Part shown: positions 40,901-52,085 of the stretch, one piece after another
Layout: each line of letters starts with the position of its first letter
How positions within the stretch are numbered: position 1 is the stretch's first letter
DNA from: Ictalurus punctatus
Lineage: Eukaryota > Chordata > Actinopteri > Siluriformes > Ictaluridae
Assembly: GCF_001660625.3 (NCBI RefSeq)
Contig: NC_030430.2
Location: forward strand, 18,296,727-18,360,726
Length of the DNA: 64,000 nt
Reading direction: 5' to 3'
The notes under the pieces: generated by a model
Told to the model about the DNA's origin: nothing
Databases searched by the model: none
What the model saw: the letters and a program-made list of their open reading frames with translations, nothing else
Program-made: the position numbers and the translations under genes

Positions 40901-43193
40901 ATAATAGAACTTTTTCAGTGATGTGTCTTTAGGGGTGTCAATAATTTTGTCACATACATTTTGAGCGGATTTTTTTCTTCAGGAAAATTTTAATTAAAAA
41001 AAAAAAGATGTTTATATGAAAATGTGATTTAGATGAAAAGTAAGAAATCTCTCGTTTTAAAATATATTTTAGAATAATTTTGTTTATTATTTATTAAGGT
41101 TGCCAATAATTCTGAAAATGACTATAACAATAAAAAAAGAAGAAGAAAATATGTATAATAAAAGCAATGCTTAAATAAACATTATTCAGAAAATAAGAAC
41201 ATTAAATCTTACCTCCCCTCTTCAATCTCTTCTGTTTGTACCGCTTTGACGCACTGCTGTCCATAACTATCCTATATGATGGAAATAAAACATAAAAATG
41301 AAGCCCAATAGGTAATATAAGACCCACTATTTAATGTAATGAATCTGAAGTATTAAATCATCTTCAGGATTTATTATATAGAAAAATGTGATATTAATTA
41401 ATTATTCATCCTACCCTCACTAGTAACGTATCTGCCATTGGAATGGGGCAGGAGGAGCAACGAGCCAAAACGCCGAGGCGAGGTCGCCACCTGAACAATA
41501 ACAGTAGCATACCCAAGGAACATACTGCTCCAAAGTGGCAGAGCCACACCTTCCACTGCACTCGTCTATAACCCTGCACATCCTGGCATAGAGTAAACAA
41601 TGAAATAAAACAAGATATTACAGCACAGAAGTTACTTCCTGCTTTAGGTTATGGAACATAATCTGGAAAGAGACGGTGAACTACTGGGACAAGTCAAGAT
41701 TAATTGTAAGATATAAAGTGCCATGCAAGAGTATCCAACTCCCTTAAAAGCCCTCAGATGTATCTGGATTACAAATGACTGATTGTTCCAGCTGGTATTT
41801 TTATTGCAAATGCTCTTAAAGTAGGTCAAAATTGAAGATTTGTCAGCAAATCTTTAAAAAACATAATAATAATAAATGAAAAATGCCACTTGCATAAGAA
41901 TTCAACCCCTTCGCACAACTCCTTGGTGGAGTCACCTTTTGCTCCAATTACAGCTTTACTTCCTTTGGGATTTTCCCCAGGCTTCCAGGAAAATTTGCGC
42001 CAAGTTCTGCAGGTTGGTTTGTTGTTATTTCTTGACTGCAAATTTGAAACAGTGCCACCGAATCTCAATGGAATTCGCTCTTCGAAATGGTTGTCTGGTG
42101 CACCTTCACTCCACCCTCAGCCACTGTGTACTGTAAACATCATTGTCTGACTCATGCGTTCTCTTTGTGCCCTTTTGGAACTAGGCCGCTTTGTTTAGGT
42201 AGTGATTGGGTGGTGTGATGCAGCTTCCTCACTACTGATCCACAAGTACTTACTGGGATGTCCAACCTTTTAGATATCATTTAAAGTCCTTTTTCTAAAT
42301 TATGAAATTCTGCTACCTTTTGTTTCACTTAGAATGCACCTTAGTCTTCATTTTCACTCCTTTCCTTCAGATTGATAGTTTCTTCAATGACAGTTCAACT
42401 AAGGTGGTTTTGGTTCAGAAAATGGGGGCTGCTTTAATATTTCATAGATAAAGGCCAATTATAAGTCAGTTGTGTCCTCATGGGGGGTTGAATACTTATG
42501 CAAGCAGCATTTTTCAGTTTTTGATTTTCTTTTAAATATTCCCTCACCATTAATGAACTTTTAATTTGAATATTTACTGTAAGAGAACATGAGTTTGCAA
42601 TAACAATACTGACAGGACAGACATGTGTATTTATGTTATTCAGACAAATCTTTTGAATGATTTTGCATGCAACTGCATATCTACAAAAATAAATAAATAA
42701 ATATTTAAAACTGAAATGAAGAAAAAAAATCTGTAAAAAAAAAAAAAAGATTTTACAATGCTAAAGATTTTAAACACCATATAATTTACTTCCAATCAGT
42801 TTGTAATTAAATTTATTTATTTTTTATAAAAAGATCACAATATCACAGAAAACCATCTTGTGATTCAATTTATCACAATACCAATATTATATCTCCATAT
42901 CACCTGGCCTTAGGGCATTTTACTAGCATGGTGTGGGCCCACTTTGTCCCCTACTACACATTTTTTCCCAGGAAACATTCTTCACACTATATCCATTTTA
43001 CACTGCCTTCTTCTGATCGGGTTTGGAGACTGACTTCTTTTGGCACCTTTCTAACTATTTTTGTTCATTTTTTTTTCTTGTCTTGCATTGTTGTCTTGAC
43101 TGGATTGTAAACTTATTAAAGGATGCACCTACATTTCTTTTATTTGTACTTCATGGAAGTCTATTTCTAAATAAACTGTAAAACATAGGTTCC

Positions 43194-43243
<50 letters not shown>

Positions 43244-45762
43244 CAATAATAATAATGGTTCAGTGAAGAGGTATTGTTATGTTGAGTACCATATGACAGA
43301 CAGAGTGGATGTCCGCAGCTCCAGAATCCAGAAATTTGGACGCCGGATCTGCGTTGGTCGACCCACTCAGCCGCTGATAGCAGCTCCCTGTGGAGAGATA
43401 TTTAACGCTTCAGTCTGGTCTAATACCAGTAGCGAAAAAAGCAAGCTCAACTCAGCATGGAACAAATGTGGCCTACACACCCTTCCTATATATAAAGTCT
43501 GAGCAAACTGACCAAATACTAAATTTGGATGAGCAAAGAAAAGAATGAAGTGAATTACCTTGACCACGCTTTAAAGAAATATAAATAAAAATGTATGAAA
43601 AAGCCCATTTTTACTGTGCCTTGTTTTGTTTTCTCTTTTTCAGGTCACTGAAATTTTCTTTCACATTTCAACTTTCATTAACAGCACGAAAAGGCTAAAT
43701 TTTTAATTGTAAAAAATAAAAACATAATAGATCTCAAGTATAAAAAACATGAAAGCATATCGTCCTTTATTCATCAAAGATGCATATGGTCAAGTCTAAT
43801 CAGAAAACGAGTATATGCAAATTTAATGAAGTTTTGCTATATCAGCCCATATATTTTAGATATCATCACAGCTCTCATTCTTCATTTCACTTAGAGAAAG
43901 ACTGCTATATTGTTTAATAAAGACTTAATAAATAAAAGGATAATGCTCAGCCAGAAAAAAAGTTTATCAAAACAATTGTAGAGGTACAGTTTTCTCTGAT
44001 TGTCCTGTCAGCTTCTTTACACTTCCCTTCATTTAATCTCAAAAATCTGTCTTTAAATAAAAAATGTCTTTAAATGAATGAGTTATCACACTTAGACGTG
44101 TGATATGAATAGTGTTAACATACTGCAAGTTATTCATTCTTCAACAGCATAATTTCTACCGTTTTACACCAATATATTGTTTAAAAGTACAAGCTGTAAA
44201 GCTATTTGCTCTTCGTCTTAATTACTAAAGAACTATCTGGTATATATCACTATTTAATCAGACTATTTAATTCCCCACTGTAGGCTAGTTGGATGGGTAT
44301 TTTGTTGAATATTGTTTCATCTTGAAACAATAAATAACTACTTAAACGTTTTGATTTCGAACCACAAAGTTTTTAGGTTTTTACACTTTACTATAGTAAC
44401 TATTCTAATTTTAAATGGAATATACAGATGGGTGAAAAATTAAAGGGAAAAATGTCTCTATTATGCTTCTCCCTTTAGTTGCCATGGTTTGGGTCCACTT
44501 GTGCCTTTAGATGCAAGGTCACTGCAAATCAATCCAAACGCTGCAATTCAATCGGAACCTGGCAAATCCCAACCTCCTCCATGGAAAAGTCACTTCCAAA
44601 TACAAACACGCCCCATAGTATACTCCCACCCCCAACACTGATTGGCAGGTTTCTGTGCAAGGCAAGAGAAATGCAAATGCAAAGGGATTTTGAAATAACA
44701 AACTGAGGAAATGAAATAGCAAACAGGGTAACTGCTATTGCTATTTCACTATGACATGATCGTAACTCGTAACACATAGAAAATGCAGTTGCACATAAAC
44801 TTTGCGTTTCCATTTGAAATTTGTCGGACACTGTACGTTGTGTAAATGAAAATGCAAACGGTAATACACGATTTGCATTTTCATTTGAATTATGACAATT
44901 TATGCATCCACAAATAAGAAATGCAATTGCAAATACAGTTTACAATTGCTTTTGAATATTGAATATTTGAAATACTTCCATAGCCCAGAGTAGGTGTGTT
45001 TTACATGCATCTTTCTGAAGTAACTGGAGAAACATAGTTTAGTGTTTACTATTAAAGGCGTTAAATAATTATAGAAATCTAATTTCAAGAACCAACAAAA
45101 GTGTTTAAACCTTCTCAAAGAACATAAGGAAAATGTCCTATTTAATATCCAATCATTTGTGACTTGATATTAACTGTGGGAAACAAATTTTAGGTTATAT
45201 TGCATTTTATCCCTAAAACCTTTAAAAAAATTTATTTTTGTTTCGTTTCAGAGGGTATTTTGGAATATGTTGCCAAATGGCAGCACAATACAATAAAGAA
45301 TGTAGGTTTATTAACTACTTTATTATTTTTCAGTAATCGTCTGATCCAAGTCATCTTCACGGTGGATCCGGAGCTTATCCCGGAAACACAGGGTCCGAGG
45401 TGAAGACATCCGGAAAGGGACACCAGTCCATCTCAGGTCATTATGCATACACAAAATCACACACCTAGCTCTAGGCGCATTTGAAAGGTGGGAGAAAACC
45501 AGAGAACCAGGGGAAACCCACATGGATGCAACAAAACTATGAGAAATTCCACATAGACAGTAACCTCAGGATCAAATCTGCAAGACGTAAGCTGCAAGAT
45601 GTCATTTGCATTGGACTTTAAGTTCTTTGTAAGAGTTTAAAATCTAATTTTAAGAGGGTTTGGCCCAGTAATTTGCTGTTAACTGTTGGTTAGAAGATCA
45701 GTCTGTGACGAGGAAGAGGGAGAGGTTGTGAGGATGTACACCTGGCACTGATCTGGCAAATC

Positions 45763-45800
<38 letters not shown>

Positions 45801-46389
45801 GTTGTTTTGCTTAAAAGAGAACACTGAAAAGGGGGAAAATAAAGAGCGTTTTAAGTTGGTTCAATCCTTCCCCCTTTCTGCCCAAACAGGAGTTTGTTAC
45901 ACCGGTGCCGCAACATGCGCAGGGGGAGGGACGCGCTGTCGGGTAGCTCTCACCGCTGTGCCGAGGAGGCGGTGGTACTGGAGCGGTTGCCAGGGAGGAC
46001 GGAGGGACAGCTACCGTCCGCCTGAAAGGGGCTGACCGGTGGCCGTCCGCCGGGGGATAAAGGACTCACTGCCGTCTGCCGGGGAGGCTGAGATGTGGCT
46101 AAGGGGTCGGCGGGACGAAGGAGGCGTAGCCGGAAGGGCAGCACCTTTCCTCCCGAAAGCGGAGGAGGTGGTATACCTCAGGCCAAACAAATCTAACCCG
46201 GGTTAATAAAAGGTTAACAGGTTTCATGACGATGGTTATAAACTTTCCCTGTTAACCCAGGTTTTAACCCTGAATCAAGGTTTACTCAGCGTGCGCGTGC
46301 ACATAAAAACAGGTGTGCCAACTAGTGATGTGTCGTTTATGAATGATTCGTTCATTTTGAACGAATCTGTATTATGACTCGGGAACAAC

Positions 46390-46446
<57 letters not shown>

Positions 46447-48439
46447 GCTTATATTCTGCTGAAATGACTCAAAAAAAAATTCGCTAATTTTGCTGAACGA
46501 GATCCGAGTCAGTAAAATGATCCGAACTTCCCATCAGTAGTGCACACTTCCGGTTGACGAGCAAGAAATGATTATGAGGAATTTAAACCTACATTTAACC
46601 GCAAAAAACAGGTTCGGCTGCCAAAGCTCGGGAAAATTGCTGATTGTGTAAATTCCTAAGTATAGGCTCGCAATGAGAATAAACTGTTTGAAAACTTATA
46701 ACTCCAACATATTTTGTCATTTCATTTAATATAAATGTAATTTTTACAATTAAATATTGATAAAATCAAATCAATTTGTGAATACTAGGACAGGATTAAT
46801 GCCACCGCATGGAACTGCAAAGCAACAGGCATGCCTACAGTTTGCGGTACAGTAGCTATGTGTTTAAAAGGCCCAGTTTCTTTCTACATGGACTTTTCCA
46901 AACCCCCCTCGCTATCAGAGTATATTTGAGAAGTTTTTTTCAGTAAGAGCTGCTTCAGCGTGTCACATTTTTAATGTGCGGCTCAATAAGCAGGAATGAT
47001 AAACTATACCATCTGCCGAAAATATCTTTTGTATATCTTTTCGGATATCTTTTGTACAGATGGTCTTCGGGGAAAAGCTAAGGGATTGTGTCTGTCCCTA
47101 AAAGTTCTTTCCCTTCAAAGTGCCTTTATTATGTATGCTCCGAGCTCAACAAACGGTGAAGCCACCTCTACAACCACTAAAGGGTTAACTTTGATGAGTC
47201 AGATTTATATCACTTTGCTTGCAGCTGAGGGATGCAAGTTGGGTTAGAGTTTTCTTACCCAGAAAAAAACCCAGCACTAGAGCAGGTTAGCCATGGGGTG
47301 TAAATTACTATCGTGATGAACACAGAACACTTTCATGATACCTAAAACCCAGAGTTGGCTCAAACTTACCTGGCTAGTGGGTAGCCACTTAAACCAGCTT
47401 TGTGGTACAGGCCCCTGTTCTGTCTGTTTGTTTATTATTAAACCTTATCTTTATGTTCAGCTGGTTCCCGCATCCTCCTTGCCCGTTGTAAAGTCTTTTT
47501 CTAGTCTCAGTGTTATTGTAATTCTTTACATATTTATTTCTTGTTGAAAGAGGTCATTTCAACACTTTTTTTTAAACAAAAAAAAAGCCTTGTATGATTT
47601 CTAGTATTTGGTATCCATGTAATAGTCAAACTATTAGTTATATAACACAAGGAGACTAATTCATTATTACCTGTCACCACTAAAACACAAAACCTGCTGG
47701 TAAAGTTAAGCCACTCTGTGCTGTGTGCAAAGGTCTCATGTGAAAAAGCCTAACTGAGAAGGACACAATACAAACACTGTAGGGCTTACAAATGTAAAAA
47801 AAAACCCAAAACCTGTTGTTCCAGTAGTGCGGCATTCAGATTAGCTTGTACTTATGTGTTCTTAAGTATGAATCAGTATCAGTGTGGTTAGTAAAGACTA
47901 ATTCAAGGTGTAAGACATGAAATAATGGTTGCTACCATTAGTATTGTGCATTATGGATTCAGCCTACACATGTAGACATGATCCTTTAACAACAATCTAC
48001 AAAGTCTTTCAGCTTTGCCCTGGATAAAACCTATTTTTGATGTAAACACAACATGACAAACAGGTATACTTACAATGATATGAAATAAAATGTGAATTTT
48101 TATCTTACCCTGATGCTTTCTTTCCTTCCCTGGAATGAAAATCAGCACCTTTCACTAAACCTGTGACATGCTGACTGCCAGCACATACTATATCCAAGAC
48201 GCAATGAGCTTTTGAGCCAAATATCTATGTGTGTGTGAGTGAGCGTGTGTGTGAGTGAGAGAGAGTGAGACACACACAAAAGCCATCAGAAAGATTAACC
48301 AGATTTACATCCGTGTGCAAATACAGGAAGTAATTCCTCCTTCTCTTCTCCACACCTACATCCTTCAGCAATGATTACAAGCACCTCAGAGGATGTACAG
48401 TCCCTACGGTACACTAACCCTAACTACTGTACATACATA

Positions 48440-48522
<83 letters not shown>

Positions 48523-48823
48523 TATATTATATTAGCACATATATACATTTATATACACATTTATAAATACATATATACATACATATATAAATATATATTA
48601 TATATGCACATATATATACGTATATATACACATTTATAAATACATATATACACATATACACATATAGACACACACACACACATATATATATATACATATA
48701 TTTACATATATATACATATATATATATATACACATATATATATATATATACACACACACATATATATATATATACATATATTTACATATATATACATATA
48801 TATATATACACATATATATATAT

Positions 48824-48895
<72 letters not shown>

Positions 48896-49226
48896 AAGGT
48901 GTGCCTTAATACCTCTAATATTTATTATCCATATAAAGAGATCCACTTCCTCTTCATGTGTATTTAAGCTTACTAACCACTGTTTAGAGGTTGGACACTC
49001 AATGATGTCTGTCAGAGCAATGCAAAGAACAGAGTAAACTGCATTCACAACACAAATACTATCATTCAGTGAATGAACTAAAATGTTTGCACAATATAAT
49101 TATATATCTAACACGAGACAGCAGTCGGCTTAGAAGTGCATTCAAATGACCTGTAGTGTTACAATAGTTTAATAGTGTAAGACTACAAATATTTAAACCT
49201 CCATAAGACTCACCCGATGTGTCCAT
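22462..49226 (-). CDS. atp13a2: ATP13A2 (PARK9), P5B-type polyamine-transporting ATPase, complete
   Basis: Late-endosomal/lysosomal P5B ATPase, known in mammals to export polyamines to the cytosol. The 29 coding exons (minus) total 3519 nt, 1172 aa (human 1180), with all phases consistent: 49226-49214, 43387-43290, 41582-41415, 41271-41213, 39368-39299, 39218-39139, 39010-38933, 38846-38777, 37657-37523, 37392-37326, 37133-37002, 34391-34230, 34110-34000, 33892-33846, 33726-33538, 31602-31390, 29920-29813, 29691-29535, 29437-29326, 29199-29075, 28404-28220, 28056-27964, 27877-27798, 26219-26067, 25918-25822, 24125-23902, 23821-23670, 22955-22783, 22629-22462. Landmarks: N-terminal hydrophobic region about 50-75; LTGES of the actuator domain at 322-326; P5B signature PPALP at 449-453; phosphorylated Asp in DKTGT at 492-496; KGAPE nucleotide-binding motif at 638-642; TGDN at 731-734; GDGAND at 858-863; hydrophobic helices to the C-terminus. 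PPALP, not PPELP, marks P5B. All catalytic residues are intact. Confidence 0.97.
24745..25285. mobile_element. Non-autonomous mariner/Tc1-like element in an atp13a2 intron
   Basis: Left end TATATGGTCAAAAGTTTGTG and right end CACAAACCTTTGGCTACATA are imperfect inverted repeats about 530 bp apart. Open frames inside (24615-24884, 24894-25283) carry no catalytic motif and read across decayed transposon sequence. Confidence 0.75.
26757..27440 (+). mobile_element. Tc1-like remnant in an atp13a2 intron
   Basis: Begins with the typical CAGTGCCCTCCACTAATTTT terminus and has a subterminal AACAATTATTGGCACCC block. After about 27085 the plus strand carries a broken N-terminal transposase helix-turn-helix region with several stops. 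A second copy of the same family and orientation starts at about 53.14 kb. Confidence 0.75.
28622..28740. repeat. (GAA)n-rich tract and LINE 3' tail
   Basis: A GAA/AGG purine run is followed by CCTTTATTTGTCACAGATAC and a stretch characteristic of the 3' end of fish L2-type elements. It is a short 3'-truncated insertion within atp13a2. Confidence 0.55.
28888..28933. repeat. (ATT)n microsatellite
   Basis: About 15 ATT units in an atp13a2 intron. Confidence 0.95.
31950..32950 (+). mobile_element. Tc1-like transposon remnant splitting the DKTGT intron
   Basis: About 1-kb element between the atp13a2 exons that encode DK and TGT. The left end (ACAATTGTATGCCAATGTTT) and right end (CTTTTGCATACAACTGTA) are imperfect inverses. 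The plus strand keeps 109 codons of a transposase N-terminus (32158-32487) with helix-turn-helix-like character; the catalytic part is decayed beyond recognition. Confidence 0.7.
35771..35890. mobile_element. Tc1-like terminal fragment
   Basis: Starts CAGTGGGGTCTAAAAGTCTG, a terminus type common in fish Tc1-like elements. It is joined directly to LINE sequence, so the other end is lost. Confidence 0.5.
35900..36755 (+). mobile_element. 3' part of an L2/jockey-type LINE
   Basis: The plus strand codes the C-terminal end of a reverse transcriptase-type polyprotein: ILDDDLTFTDHISATARSCR (35.94 kb), then after a stop a 131-codon open stretch (36146-36541) including IQNAAARLVFNQPKRTHVTP and LHWLPVAARMKFKALMLTYK. 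The tail GTCGCTTTGGATAAAAGCGT followed by AATGTAAATGTAA is the usual 3' end. It is 5'-truncated and lies in the intron between the atp13a2 exons coding the LTG and ES halves of the actuator motif. Confidence 0.85.
38180..38520 (+). mobile_element. Old LINE fragment of the same general family
   Basis: Reads as decayed LINE coding sequence, for example a recognisable STLDYCNV stretch near 38320, parallel to the C-terminal part of the 36-kb element. It contains many stops. Confidence 0.5.
40860..41120. mobile_element. Possible Tc1-like end pieces
   Basis: GGGGTGTCAATAATTTTGTC (about 40933) and GGTTGCCAATAATTCTGAAA (about 41097) resemble the terminal block of fish Tc1-like elements. No complete structure can be drawn. 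Confidence 0.35.
41715..42685. mobile_element. DNA transposon remnant in an atp13a2 intron
   Basis: About 1-kb repeat starting at AGTGCCATGCAAGAGTATCC and ending around TTTTGCATGCAACTGCATAT, with an internal AAGAATTCAACCCC / GGTTGAATACTTATGCAA pair typical of decayed Tc1-like elements. Open frames at 41876-42150 lack catalytic motifs. Confidence 0.55.
43195..43258. repeat. (AAT)n microsatellite beside atp13a2 exon 2
   Basis: About 20 AAT units with CAA interruptions, 30 bases from the donor side of exon 2. Confidence 0.95.
43290..43387 (-). CDS. atp13a2: atp13a2 coding exon 2 (N-terminal cytosolic tail)
   Basis: A 98-nt exon coding residues 5-37. It was found by phase: exon 1 leaves one base, this exon starts with two (TCTCCACAG|GG), and it ends in phase 0 at CATATG|GTACTC, as exon 3 (starting GAT) requires. 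The peptide is polar and rich in Ser, Gly and Asp (RLSGSTNADP, then AADIHSV), resembling in length and character the human tail before the first membrane-embedded segment. The open frame on the opposite strand (43263-43502) is its shadow. Confidence 0.82.
44470..44960. repeat. AT-rich interspersed repeat with ATTTGCAT-type motifs
   Basis: Contains recurring GCAAATGCAAATG / ATTTGCATTTTCATTTG motifs on both strands, suggesting a degenerate mobile element. Open frames here have no recognisable product. Confidence 0.35.
45340..45600. repeat. Interspersed fish repeat, copy A
   Basis: Contains GATCCGGAGCTTATCCCGGA, CACCAGTCCATCTCAGGTCA and GGGGAAACCCACATGGA blocks. The same block order recurs at 59.69-59.87 kb and 63.85-64.0 kb, so this is a dispersed repeat family. 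Confidence 0.7.
45768..45796. repeat. (GA)n microsatellite
   Basis: About 14 GA units. Confidence 0.9.
45885..46170. other. GC-rich island within atp13a2 intron 1
   Basis: A sharply bounded GC- and CpG-rich patch in AT-rich surroundings. Open frames exist on both strands (45802-46035 plus, 45950-46144 minus), but no family could be recognised. It is bracketed by GA microsatellites and followed by repeat-like sequence, so it may be transposon-derived or an unannotated promoter. Confidence 0.4.
46345..46367. repeat. Perfect short hairpin
   Basis: GATTCGTTCA, a three-base loop, then TGAACGAATC. This type of hairpin is common at the ends of dispersed fish repeats. Confidence 0.7.
46394..46442. 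repeat. (GA)n microsatellite
   Basis: About 24 GA units. Confidence 0.95.
48441..48890. repeat. Long TA / ACATATATA low-complexity block
   Basis: Pure TA (48441-48518), then about 350 bases of variant ACATATATAC units, ending in pure TA again. All open frames (tyrosine/isoleucine-rich) across it are artefacts. Confidence 0.95.
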
Positions 49227-49270
49227 TTCTTCAGAAAACTGATTACCATAAATCCATTGTGTTTTACTCC
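49214..49270 (-). CDS. atp13a2: atp13a2 exon 1: start codon and 5'UTR end with uORFs
   Basis: The proposed start ATG is at 49226 (context GAAATGG, good Kozak), giving M-D-T-S plus one base before the donor CGG|GTGAGT at 49214/49213. Only this start connects in phase to exon 2. Two upstream ATGs lie in the same exon. One, at 49257, gives a four-codon uORF ending in TAA (49243). The other, at 49249, runs through the main start in another frame and, after splicing, ends at a TGA inside exon 2. Confidence 0.75.
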
Positions 49271-49420
49271 CCAGCTGATTGTTTTACGCCTCCACTTCCT
49301 CTGAGCACATGCACCGGTCTATAGTCTCTGCTTTACTGTGTTAGTCCTATAACTGAAGTAAGAAACCGCAACTACAACATAGGTTCCTCAGCATATGACG
49401 AGTTTGTTCATCTTCTTCTT
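49271..49420 (-). promoter_or_regulatory. atp13a2: Presumed atp13a2 promoter
   Basis: DNA immediately upstream of exon 1. It contains an ETS-like CACTTCCTC stretch near 49292-49302 but is not obviously CpG-rich. The promoter role is inferred from position only. Confidence 0.35.
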
Positions 49421-49839
49421 CCTCTGTATGCGTGGAGGACAATGAACCGGTGTAACACTGCCACCTGGTGGACATATGGTGTAAATGCTCACACCCAATT
49501 CGTCTGAATGCACCACTGACACATATAATGGTGGACGCCGTGACTGGGATTCAAAAGTGAATACAGAATCATATGTTTTCTTCACAAATTTTGGGGTAGG
49601 ATCCCGTTACTGTCAATTTTTATGGGATACTATAATTCCTATGTTTTATCTTTGATGGACATAAAAAGCAAAAAAAAAAACTGAAAAATCAAAGATTGCT
49701 TTCAATGTTTCATCTTGTATAATTTTTTTCTTTCCCTCTGCCTCTTGGTTATTTTATTTGTATTATTTCCGTGATATATGTCTTGTTTTATTATTTTTAT
49801 TTTATTGTTTCTGTTGTTATGATTAAATAAAAAATAAGA

Positions 49840-49840
49840 A

Positions 49841-49890
<50 letters not shown>
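49840..49890. repeat. (GAAA)n microsatellite
   Basis: About 12 GAAA units. Confidence 0.95.
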
Positions 49891-49891
<1 letters not shown>

Positions 49892-50844
49892 GAAAAGTGA
49901 ATCCAGAATGTCTCTGAGACCCTCTAGTGGCTGGCTGCAGTAGATTTGTTAACCCCGCCCATTCCAATGTTAATGAATGGGACACTTTTTCTTTTTCTAT
50001 TTTTTTTCTTCTTTTTTTTCTTTTTTTAACATTACAACGGCACAAATTATTTTCAGGAATAGTGTTTTGTCGTTTTTACAACTTCACTTATCCCTGATAT
50101 CTCCTCCAATATTTTATTCTTATGATAAATGCATAAATAATTAAAAGGGCATGGTTGATGAGGTGATTGACAGATTTGTAGCCTACATGCAAGCCGAGTC
50201 TCATGAATGTACATGCACTCCAGCAAAGATCTGAAGTTCTGGACAGTTCTGTAGCAAATCCATGTTGTGTTCTGCTGTAAACTGTTCTAACAGACCCTCA
50301 GCATGGACTGCTTTACAGTTTCTCCCCTATGTTGCTCATTTTTATGTCTAAGCTAGCTCATTGTACTGATGTTATAAATAGCAAATGAAGGTGGGTGAGT
50401 GAAATGATGGCATAAACCAAGGCAACTAGCTACATTTAATTGATTATGTGACCTTATCAAACACTTGAAATATCTTGCCAAGATTAGAAAGTCACTCCTT
50501 TTTAAAAGAGCTGCATTAACAGAACAAGTGAGGCATATAAGAGCACTTCATTCAGATGGGTAACTTACTGCAGGTGTTACAGCTAAATGAACAACAAAAA
50601 AAAAGGTTTTCTTGAGTGGAAAACTTTACTGCTGTATATCAGTACATTTCCAGTTTTTACCTTAAATTATCTGCTTATACTTACATTACTTTGATTAATA
50701 TGATGGATAATGTCAGCTTGCAAGCTTGGTAGGTCAGTCAGTCATGACTCAAAGCTCTAAAGTCTTTTCCTGACAGTAGTAAAAATCAGTATACCTGTAG
50801 AGATTATATAACTACAATTTAACATTTTACATATGAATTAATCA

Positions 50845-50935
50845 TGAAGTGTTGAGTTGGTTCAGTGGTTAAGGCATTGGGCTAATGATGTGCAGGTCAT
50901 AAATTCAAATCCTAGCATCACCAACTGTCATGGAA
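50845..50935 (+). mobile_element. tRNA-type SINE head
   Basis: GTTGGTTCAGTGGTTAAGGC (A-box region) and TCATAAATTCAAATCCTAG (B-box region) form the tRNA-like 5' part of a SINE. It lacks a functional tRNA structure and is followed by unrelated sequence. Confidence 0.6.
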
Positions 50936-51989
50936 TCTCCTTCAGCAAAAATAAAAACGTCTGAGTCTCGAGGTTTTTGATGGCAAAAAGAGGTTAGACT
51001 TTTTATTGCCATAGTAACAAGAGCCAAGTTGGTCTGCAAAGCAACTGCCTTGGCACAATCATAGCTCATGTATATATACCATCTTAAAACAATGACCTTG
51101 TTGAGTGGGGTTTTTCCATGTTTTCTTCTAATCATATTTCTGTCATCACGGCACAATTATGTTTCTTTCTTTGTATCTTATCTATAACTGAGGCGCAAGC
51201 TCAGCCAACTTAATTTTTTAAAAATTGACATTTTACTGATTTGCGTACAGACTCAATATCTCTAAGCAGGTGTAGAGAGTGAGCTCTGAGAAATGATAGA
51301 GCAAGTCTAGAAGAAAAAGATACACTTTCTAATCTAGGAATGTGCACTCCGTGATTTTACACGTTAGTCACACGAGCTTGACCTACTTTGATTGTAGTTT
51401 CTCTCAATAATATACTGATTCTTTTCTAATATCTCATACACTGGTCACACATGATTAGATCTCAATTTGATTTCTTAACATATACCAACTGATTTCTTGC
51501 ATGTACCATTTGCTTTTGAAAATATACCATACTAACACACACACATATCCTTGAACATTGGTGCATCTTCTCTAACACAAGTGGTGCCTTATCAGTAGTT
51601 GCACATTTTCGCACACAGGCCTTTACTTACAACATTCTGTATTTATCTAATTTCTGCAGTTTGAACAATAGCCCACTCATAAAGCTTTGCAATAATAGTG
51701 GATACACACTAACAAATGACAGATAACAAATTAGCGAGCTTGGAAGAAAAAGATACAAACTGCGAGTGAGAACTGTATGCTCAGTGATTTACCACAAGCT
51801 GGAGTTACATCAATTTGTCCAAGTTTCACCTACATGAATATTCACTTATTATTTTATGATTAATAAAATATTCCATGTACTATTACAACATAATCATGTT
51901 TAAATGCTGATTTAACATTAAGTCACTCTCTCTTCATGATTGAAATACATTTCAAAGTCATTATTAGACCTTATTTCAACTCTTCTATA

Positions 51990-52085
51990 CCACTGTTGGG
52001 TCCTTGAGCAAGATTCTGCTCAGTTGTATATTCTGTCTCAAATGTAAGTCCTAAGAAGCATGTGAGGTCAATGTAAATGATGCCA
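51990..52085 (+). mobile_element. SINE body fragment
   Basis: CACTGTTGGGTCCTTGAGCA and CTGCTCAGTTGTATA match the body of the complete SINE at 62.16 kb. Confidence 0.6.

Noticed and set aside
41406..41600. Start of atp13a2 at an ATG just upstream of the exon 3 acceptor
   Set aside because: It lies in the polypyrimidine region of the intron and would remove the conserved N-terminal tail.
43263..43502. 79-codon plus-strand open frame
   Set aside because: It is the opposite-strand shadow of atp13a2 exon 2, whose splice phases and peptide fit the gene.
45802..46144. Genes in the GC-rich patch
   Set aside because: The open frames are Arg/Gly/Pro-rich, occur on both strands and match no family; base composition explains them.
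48120..48170. Candidate alternative atp13a2 exon 2
   Set aside because: Acceptor and donor exist, but the phases do not connect exon 1 to exon 3; the exon at 43290-43387 does.
50845..50935. tRNA gene
   Set aside because: A- and B-box-like sequences are present but no cloverleaf or acceptor stem; it is a SINE head, as is the copy at 62.16 kb.
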